Source: Methylococcaceae bacterium
GTDB lineage: Bacteria > Pseudomonadota > Gammaproteobacteria > Methylococcales > Methylomonadaceae
Length of the DNA stretch: 9,935 nt
Direction: 5' to 3'
NCBI GenBank assembly: GCA_013140465.1
Contig: JABFST010000321.1
Coordinates: 1-9,935, forward strand
Of the stretch, positions 1-5,314 are shown in pieces. Under the pieces are notes generated by a model that was not told the DNA's origin, made no database searches, and worked only from the letters and a program-made list of their open reading frames with translations. Position 1 is the stretch's first letter, and every line of letters begins with the position of its first letter. The position numbers were made by a program, and so were the translations under genes.

Positions 1-807
1 TTCGTGGCAATCCATGCACGATGATTGCTGTACGGTGGCGATTTTATCGACCATTTTAATGGCCCCGCACATGCAGTTACGCGCACAGATATTGCAGCCT
101 GTGCAACGTTCTTTGGCGACGCGGATGCGGTGGGTGTTACGGAAACGTGATCCCAAGCTGTTGACGATGCCATCTATCGCGCCAATAGGACACATAAACT
201 GGCAATACGCCCGCCCTTTACTGGCAAAAAAACCTAACAACAACAACAAAGATAAGTTGACTAAACCTACCGCTGAAAACAGGAAAGTCAAACCACCTGC
301 CCCGCCGGACATGGCTTCAACCAAACGCGGTACGGTGACAAAATTGCATAAGGTACAGGCACTGACACCTATCGCGGGTAACACGACCATATAAGTGGCA
401 AGATAACCGTAACGAATTTGGAATTGCGGTAACCAGCGGTATTCAATTTTCCAACGGTCATTTAGCAAACGGCTGACCAGTTCGCTGAATCCGCCGACAG
501 GACACAGATAACCGCACCAAATACGCCCAAAAAACAAGGTGGTCAGCAAAATCAGGCCAAACGCAAACACGCCTATCATTGCGGCGTTCATGTGGGTGAC
601 AAAATCATCAACCGTCATGCCCGGAAAATATAAGTAAAACCGCCGCATACACAGCCGCCCACACAAATCGCTGTTACCCGCCAGTTTAGGGAGTATCGTC
701 AACGGCCCTAAAAACAACAGGCACGAGGTAAAGATAGTCAGATAGCGAAACCGTTGCACTTTGGGTTGCTCTATCCATTCGTTATACCAATTCTTTATTA
801 TTTTCAT
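1..807 (-). CDS. NapH-like polytopic 4Fe-4S membrane protein, C-terminus beyond window
   Basis: An open frame of 269 codons starts with ATG at 807 and has no stop before the left edge, so the gene is partial. The start is preceded by a GAGGG ribosome site about 8 nt upstream. Hydrophobic segments lie near residues 22-44, 74-97, 133-155 and 174-196. Two CxxxCP motifs, CGYLCP (98-103) and CQFMCP (202-207), are the hallmark of the NapH/CcoG/RdxA-type family. A ferredoxin-like cluster ligand set follows (C235, C238, C241, C245), and a second begins at C264 and C267. Further cysteines are C49, C53, C151 and C154. Family members sit in the inner membrane and pass electrons between quinol and periplasmic carriers or accessory redox proteins. 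Here it lies on the same strand downstream of the cytochrome operon, beyond a 242-bp repeat-rich gap, so a role feeding or draining that conduit is plausible but inferred. The family call is firm; the exact role is not. Confidence 0.85.
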   Translation of the reverse strand, partial: MKIIKNWYNEWIEQPKVQRFRYLTIFTSCLLFLGPLTILPKLAGNSDLCGRLCMRRFYLYFPGMTVDDFVTHMNAAMIGVFAFGLILLTTLFFGRIWCGYLCPVGGFSELVSRLLNDRWKIEYRWLPQFQIRYGYLATYMVVLPAIGVSACTLCNFVTVPRLVEAMSGGAGGLTFLFSAVGLVNLSLLLLLGFFASKGRAYCQFMCPIGAIDGIVNSLGSRFRNTHRIRVAKERCTGCNICARNCMCGAIKMVDKIATVQQSSCMDCHE

Positions 808-900
808 CTGATTACCCTCGCAGTTATCCGGTTGCTTGTTTAACAGTGTATGTAAAAGTCTTAAAACAGCTTTTGGCCTTAAAAAACGTACTGATTCAGG

Positions 901-953
901 CCCCCTCGCAAACTCTCCCCCCTTGAAAAAGGGGGGGAGAGTTTGCGAGGGGG
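901..953. repeat. Perfect 22-bp inverted repeat (long hairpin)
   Basis: Positions 901-922 are the exact reverse complement of 932-953. One T-G and one T-A pair extend the stem inward, leaving a loop of about 5 nt. The arms read CCCCCTCGCAAACTCTCCCC and so on. No T-tract follows on the minus strand, the direction of the flanking genes, so this is not a classical intrinsic terminator. It could be a REP- or MITE-like dispersed element, an mRNA-stabilising 3' structure for the cytochrome transcript, or a barrier between that transcript and the NapH-like gene. Confidence 0.85.
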
Positions 954-966
954 GTTATTCAATAAA

Positions 967-1035
967 CCTCCCCTAACCCCTCCTTTTAAGGAGGGGGACT
1001 GAATGCTTATCCTTTTTAAGAAGGGGGACTGAATG
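967..1035. repeat. Short C/G-rich palindrome and tandem repeats
   Basis: CCCCTCCTT at 977-985 pairs exactly with AAGGAGGGG at 988-996 around a 2-nt centre. A direct repeat of about 25 nt follows: copy one (982-1006) and copy two (1011-1035) share CCTTTTAAG-like starts and an identical GGGGGACTGAATG ending. The second copy has lost the matching left arm. A further CCTCCCC at 967-973 precedes them. The pattern is of decayed copies of a dispersed short palindromic repeat in the 3' region of the cytochrome operon. No protein can be read from it. Confidence 0.7.
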
Positions 1036-1049
1036 TTTACTAAAAAACC

Positions 1050-1961
1050 TCAACGCTCAAACTCATGGCAGGCCAAACATAATTTCCCGTCTTTGGCGGG
1101 GAGCCTGAGCAACACTTCTGTTTTAATTCGTTCGTAAGGCACGTCTAACCATAATTTATGGGTGCGCCCATATAAGTCCAAACGGTCATGCTTATCGGCT
1201 TGATACACGACATTCCAAGAATGCTTGCTGTATTCAATGCCTTTTTCAACATCACCTTTAATCTGATTGCCCGCAGGGTTTTTAGTGCCGTTAATCACGC
1301 CGTCTGGATGCGGGCTATGGCAACTTACGCACATCACTTTGCTGTCTTTAGACAAAGGCAAAATAATACCGTTACGCCGTTCCGAATCCCTGATATGGTT
1401 TTTCATTTCAGGCTTGGCTTTGGCTTCCAAATGTTCCAAGGCATTAAGGTGTGGCGTTTTTAAATGGCAGCCATAACACACCTCTTCAATCGGCAAACGT
1501 AATTTTAAAAACGACGCGGTACGCCGCTGGTCACGTTGTTCGTTGACTTCTTCATGGCAATACAAACAATTTTGCTTTTTTACCGTACCGTCCTTTTCCA
1601 ACATGGCATGGATATTCGGGCGTTCATTGTCTTTTTTGTTATGGCACTGATAACAAAAGTCTTCAAAATCGCGGTAAGGGCCACCACGCAAAAAAGCCGG
1701 ATCGGTTTTATCCACTTTGTCATAAGGGATTTCGTCCATTTTTTTTAGGCCATGACAAGTTTTGCATTGCAACAAACGTCCGGTTTTCAGCTCAAACTCG
1801 GCTGGAGGCCGCATGGAGTCCATCAGCTTGATGTCTACAGCATGATGCAAATCCGGCAAGCGTTTGGACTGTTTGTAGGATTGGGTTTGCCAATCGTCGT
1901 CGCCCGCTAAACACACAGACCAAGGCAACAGGATTGCCCACAGTAATAACCAAAACCTCAT
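1050..1961 (-). CDS. Secreted hexaheme c-type cytochrome
   Basis: The 303-aa product has a Sec signal peptide (residues 1-19, cleavage likely after CLA) and six CXXCH heme-binding motifs at residues 66-70, 103-107, 132-136, 162-166, 211-215 and 295-299. There is no lipobox, so a soluble periplasmic or exported protein is expected. The last two motifs have the doubled-CXXCH look (CVSCHSPH, then LCLACH near the C-terminus). The module around hemes 1-2, ending in YRDFEDFCYQCHN, resembles hemes 4-5 of the neighbouring 342-aa cytochrome, which suggests shared ancestry. Its start overlaps the upstream stop by 4 nt (ATGA), so translation is probably coupled. It is the last gene of the operon. Its likely role is electron relay in the conduit. 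Heme attachment would need the cytochrome c maturation machinery, which is not seen here. Confidence 0.9.
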   Translation of the reverse strand: MRFWLLLWAILLPWSVCLAGDDDWQTQSYKQSKRLPDLHHAVDIKLMDSMRPPAEFELKTGRLLQCKTCHGLKKMDEIPYDKVDKTDPAFLRGGPYRDFEDFCYQCHNKKDNERPNIHAMLEKDGTVKKQNCLYCHEEVNEQRDQRRTASFLKLRLPIEEVCYGCHLKTPHLNALEHLEAKAKPEMKNHIRDSERRNGIILPLSKDSKVMCVSCHSPHPDGVINGTKNPAGNQIKGDVEKGIEYSKHSWNVVYQADKHDRLDLYGRTHKLWLDVPYERIKTEVLLRLPAKDGKLCLACHEFER

Positions 1962-2986
1962 AAGCCTTTTTGCACCCGTTCGCCGTGGCTATGGCAGGTT
2001 ACGCAATCACTGCCGTATTCAAAATGCACACCACTTAAACCATTGCCTGTGTCATGATTGCCGCCATATTTTTGTTTATTTTCATTATCAATTTGCATGT
2101 CATGACATAACACACATAATTGGCTGTAATCTGCAATATCGACAAGTTCATTATTAGTATTGACTCCATCAAGAATTTCAACAGCAATACCTTGTTTTCT
2201 CAGGGCTGGATTTAATAAAAACACCCCTTTAAGTGAGTTATCAATAATCAAGCCCGCATTTTCCGTACCGTGCATCGTATGGCAATCAACACAATCAACA
2301 ATGCTGTTGTAAACGTATCCGTCGCGCAAACCAGGATATAACGAAGATTCAACCTTTTCGGTATCAGACACCCCATGTTTGTCTACAAATAAATAATTTT
2401 CTTCTGCCAATTTAGATTGATCTCTTTTACCCGCATTTTTAATAGGCCATTTTTTTTGCTGATGCCCATTGTTATGGCAACGAACACAAAAATCATTAAC
2501 GTCTTTATAAGCACGCGTGCCTACCAATTTGTCGTTAAATAAGGTCAAATCTTGCCGCACTTCAAATACACCGTCCATGTCGGACGCGGCATGGCACATC
2601 ACGCATTGTGCGCTGGTCGTCGGCAAATCTTTCTTTAAATTAAAATCATGGCGATGCTTACCAGTACGCGGTGGATTTGCGGGCAAATCATTGACGTTAT
2701 GGCAAATCAGGCATTGCTGTATGGCTTGGGTGCCATTTTTACCATGACAGCCAGTACACGTCGCAAACCCTTTATTTTCTACAATCTCTTTAATTTCGGG
2801 CACGCTATTGTGTAATCGGCGCATGACATGGCAATTGATGCAACGGGCTTTGCCCCACGCTTCGCCTTGCCCATGATTAGGCGTCAACAACAAATTGCCG
2901 TCCGCTTGTGACACATCCCGCGCATAAGCGCATGGCACCAGCAACAACAGGCATAGCAGCCAAAATAGCCAGTTACTGCGTCGCAT
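1958..2986 (-). CDS. Secreted octaheme c-type cytochrome
   Basis: With the ATG at 2986 the product is 342 aa and starts with a clean signal peptide (MRRSNW, a leucine-rich core, cleavage after CAYA at about 22). Earlier in-frame starts exist (ATG at 3010, GTG at 3025), but they would put a hydrophobic stretch before the arginines, so I prefer 2986. Neither has a good ribosome site. Eight CXXCH motifs lie at residues 49-53, 77-81, 92-96, 128-132, 167-171, 232-236, 291-295 and 328-332. Hemes 6 and 7 have a doubled-CXXCH arrangement (CVDCHTMHG, then QLCVLCH). No transmembrane anchor follows the signal, so it is probably periplasmic or exported. It overlaps the preceding gene by 14 nt and the next by 4 nt. 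The likely role is electron transfer beside or through the beta-barrel encoded two genes upstream. Confidence 0.9.
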   Translation of the reverse strand: MRRSNWLFWLLCLLLLVPCAYARDVSQADGNLLLTPNHGQGEAWGKARCINCHVMRRLHNSVPEIKEIVENKGFATCTGCHGKNGTQAIQQCLICHNVNDLPANPPRTGKHRHDFNLKKDLPTTSAQCVMCHAASDMDGVFEVRQDLTLFNDKLVGTRAYKDVNDFCVRCHNNGHQQKKWPIKNAGKRDQSKLAEENYLFVDKHGVSDTEKVESSLYPGLRDGYVYNSIVDCVDCHTMHGTENAGLIIDNSLKGVFLLNPALRKQGIAVEILDGVNTNNELVDIADYSQLCVLCHDMQIDNENKQKYGGNHDTGNGLSGVHFEYGSDCVTCHSHGERVQKGL

Positions 2987-3614
2987 GACAATCACTACAG
3001 TAAATTTCATTATGGCAACGCCCACACCGCGACGGATCCAAACGCGAATCTATACCGTGCAGCGTCCTGTAACCCAAGGGATGGTAGCCTTGCCCTGAGG
3101 TATCCCGACGCAAATGGCAATCGGTGCAAAAGTTCATGTCCAAATGGCAGGTTTCACACCATTTTTCATTTTGTCTGGCAATTTCACCATGATGGTTTTT
3201 GTAATCGCTACGATGATCCGGCGGCCATATCTTTTCTTTATTGTCATGACAAAGGTCACAACGCCAAGGGCCACGCTTTTCTTCAAGATGGCAACTATGG
3301 CAAATCGGCTTTAACGCCTCATTGGCTATCACTGTCAGTTCTTTTAATTTTTTGCTGTCGGTGATGTCGTTTTTGGTATAGCTATGGCATAACATGCAGC
3401 TGTCGCCTTCCTGCTCCATCACCTCCAAGTGGGCGTTATGCGGATAAAATATGTCACTGCGTTTTTCGCGCAGTTTCCACCATTTTTTTTCATCGTCAGG
3501 GTTTTGCTGCGGCAAGTTTTGGCGTGACAACACTGAGCCATTAGCGGGTGCCGTATCCGCATAGCCAGGCATCATCAACATCCAAAGTAAAATAAATAAA
3601 ACGATCCGTATCAT
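2973..3614 (-). CDS. Secreted heptaheme c-type cytochrome, candidate periplasmic partner of the barrel
   Basis: The 213-aa product has a signal peptide (MIRIVLFILLWMLMMPGYA, cleavage at about 19) and seven CXXCH motifs at residues 73-77, 105-109, 119-123, 153-157, 163-167, 197-201 and 206-210. This is a high heme density, roughly one per 28 residues of mature protein. Two pairs are very close (153/163 and 197/206). Many extra histidines (for example YPHNAH at 57-62 and KNHHGE at 139-144) could be distal axial ligands. It directly follows the beta-barrel gene with an ATGA overlap and no evident ribosome site, so the two are probably made together. By analogy with MtrA/MtrB-type pairs this is the best candidate for the cytochrome plugged into the barrel, though it has seven hemes rather than ten. 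That pairing is inference. Confidence 0.9.
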   Translation of the reverse strand: MIRIVLFILLWMLMMPGYADTAPANGSVLSRQNLPQQNPDDEKKWWKLREKRSDIFYPHNAHLEVMEQEGDSCMLCHSYTKNDITDSKKLKELTVIANEALKPICHSCHLEEKRGPWRCDLCHDNKEKIWPPDHRSDYKNHHGEIARQNEKWCETCHLDMNFCTDCHLRRDTSGQGYHPLGYRTLHGIDSRLDPSRCGRCHNEIYCSDCHATQ

Positions 3615-5008
3615 GGTTTGCTGGGCTGAAAGCGGTCAAAGTAATAAGTGAGTTGAAACGCACCTAAATATTCATTATATAAACGGGTGTTATCGATATA
3701 ACTGGCCCTAAAGGCCAATACCAAGTCGTTTTCGAGCATATATTGCCATTCTGTTTCTATGCCTTTGGCAAAATTACGTCCATACAGTAATTTGTCTTCT
3801 TCGCGCAGGGCAAAATTGACCGAATAGCGGGTTTTGGCATTCAGGGCTTGTGTACCAGACATATACAAGCTCTTGGCGTTTTCGTTGCTGCTCAGCTCTA
3901 AATAGTCAACCGACCCCGAAAAATTAATCCCTGGCCGCCAGGCATAGCTAATGCCGCCATTAAAGCCATAGCCGTTATAACCTTGGTCGCGATTGGCGTA
4001 CTGCGCACCTAAGGAGTAACGGATTTTATCGGTCAAACGATGTTCTGCCGAACCGCGCCAGACTTCTTGTTGGCCTAGTGCATAAGCGGTATAAAATCGG
4101 TCACGAAAAGTCACAAACTGCTGCTTAGGCCGATAAGCTTCGTAATAACTGCGCAAACGCACATTTTTGACCACATCCCACCAGCTATCGACAAAGGCAT
4201 TTTCCAAGTGGTTTTTATCAACTGCATACGAACCTTTGATAAAGGTTTCCATCGGCTTGTCTTGGCCCAAAAAATGACCTGCAAAACGCGCCGCCGCATT
4301 GATGCGGTAGGTGCTGGCGGTGGTCGTGGTAGTCGTGCCCGCCTGTAACTGTTCGATAACGTCACCGTTAATATCAACGCCGCTAGAACCCAGCACATCA
4401 TTGCCTTGTACGCTCAAATCGCGCTGCATCACCTGAAACCCGCCACGCACATCAAAAGAATTGATATGCGCCCAATGCTTGCCCAAAGTCCATTCTGGCG
4501 TAAGCTTTAGCATCGCCTCAGCCCCCGCAACAAATTGTCCATGTACTGATTGCACATGGTCTACGCGCAAGGGCCGTCCGGCATAGGCTTCTACGGTGAG
4601 CGGTTTGCTGAGGTTGTAAGTGGCTTGCCCACCATCGAGCAAATACAAGCCTAAATTGTCACTTTTTTCAAAACGACCTGCCCGCAACACCAACGGCAAA
4701 CTGCTAAAGTCTTTTTCCAGATACGCTTGATAAGCTTGCAGCTTTTGCCGATAAATATCGGTGCTGACACGACCGACCAAGCTAACGCGTGCCTTAAAAT
4801 GCGCATCGGGATTGTCATAAAACAATTGTGACCACGATTCACCCGTGTAATCGCCGTTTTTGTTATAGCGGTTATCGACTTGTGCTTTAGTCCTGATTGA
4901 GCCTTTCCAAGTGTCCGCAACTGTAGGCACGGGCAACGCGATGATCCACATCAAGACCATCAGCGGTTTAATAGCACCTTGGGGCAAACGGGTAGTCACT
5001 TTTTGCAT
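3611..5008 (-). CDS. Outer-membrane beta-barrel protein, candidate porin of a porin-cytochrome conduit
   Basis: From the ATG at 5008 the product is 465 aa, starting 10 nt after the upstream stop. A TTG at 5050 would extend it but overlaps the upstream gene and adds only basic residues before the signal. The signal core is LMVLMWIIALPVP, with cleavage after TVA (about 31). The mature part shows the alternating polar/aromatic pattern of amphipathic beta strands with many Tyr, Trp and Gly, and ends in a strand-like FQLTYYFDRF with a short tail. It contains no cysteine, so it binds no heme itself. A run of six threonines lies at 225-230. The size fits barrels of Geobacter porin-cytochrome clusters better than the roughly 700-aa MtrB. 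Surrounding multiheme genes support a role as the insulating sheath that lets a cytochrome span the outer membrane. A simple porin is the alternative. Confidence 0.8.
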   Translation of the reverse strand: MQKVTTRLPQGAIKPLMVLMWIIALPVPTVADTWKGSIRTKAQVDNRYNKNGDYTGESWSQLFYDNPDAHFKARVSLVGRVSTDIYRQKLQAYQAYLEKDFSSLPLVLRAGRFEKSDNLGLYLLDGGQATYNLSKPLTVEAYAGRPLRVDHVQSVHGQFVAGAEAMLKLTPEWTLGKHWAHINSFDVRGGFQVMQRDLSVQGNDVLGSSGVDINGDVIEQLQAGTTTTTTASTYRINAAARFAGHFLGQDKPMETFIKGSYAVDKNHLENAFVDSWWDVVKNVRLRSYYEAYRPKQQFVTFRDRFYTAYALGQQEVWRGSAEHRLTDKIRYSLGAQYANRDQGYNGYGFNGGISYAWRPGINFSGSVDYLELSSNENAKSLYMSGTQALNAKTRYSVNFALREEDKLLYGRNFAKGIETEWQYMLENDLVLAFRASYIDNTRLYNEYLGAFQLTYYFDRFQPSKP

Positions 5009-5018
5009 ACGCCGCCAG

Positions 5019-5300
5019 TTACGCTTGTTGCTTGTCCGTTCTGGTCTCAAAGGGCTCTAACCCCAGCTCCCGTTGTTTTTTACGCGCTTTCTGATTGTTT
5101 AATGCCCATCCCGTCAAAGTAACAACCGCGACAATACAACTGCCACAGCCTACACATTTGCCAATTTTGGGTACAGAACAGCCTGTCGCCAAAAAAGCTT
5201 GCCCAGAAGCAATGCCCGAACCGGCTAGCCAAGGCCCTACTTTATTGAGCAGTTGGTCTGTTAAAGATTTGTCGGCATTTGAACCGTCATAAAGTGCCAT
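5019..5300 (-). CDS. Small four-cysteine protein of unknown family, possibly membrane-bound
   Basis: I do not recognise this 93-aa protein. It has a strong ribosome site (AAGGAGG overlapping the stop of the preceding gene, 8 to 9 nt from the ATG), so it is very likely translated. Four cysteines form C41-X7-C49-X2-C52-X2-C55. The piece CVGCGSC looks like the core of a ferredoxin cluster motif, but the usual fourth cysteine after it is missing; C41 could replace it. A mildly hydrophobic stretch (22-40) precedes the cysteines, and another (56-67, IVAVVTLTGWAL) follows, then a basic KARKKQR (71-77) and a polar tail. This could be a small hairpin membrane protein holding an iron-sulfur cluster or metal, or a redox/assembly helper for the cytochromes. 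It has no evident signal peptide. Its place between the large cytochrome and the barrel gene ties it to the conduit. Confidence 0.75.
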   Translation of the reverse strand: MALYDGSNADKSLTDQLLNKVGPWLAGSGIASGQAFLATGCSVPKIGKCVGCGSCIVAVVTLTGWALNNQKARKKQRELGLEPFETRTDKQQA

Positions 5301-5314
5301 AATGCGTTCCTCCT

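Noticed and set aside
1..18. CMDCH in the NapH-like protein read as a heme motif
   Set aside because: It follows a ferredoxin-type cysteine set in the same domain and is most likely the start of a second 4Fe-4S motif.
14..394. Plus-strand 126-aa frame at the left edge
   Set aside because: It is antisense to the NapH-like gene, whose motifs are clear.
901..953. Intrinsic terminator of the cytochrome operon
   Set aside because: The stem is strong but no T-tract follows it on the minus strand.
901..1035. CRISPR array
   Set aside because: The repeats are palindromic and few, without regular unique spacers or cas genes.
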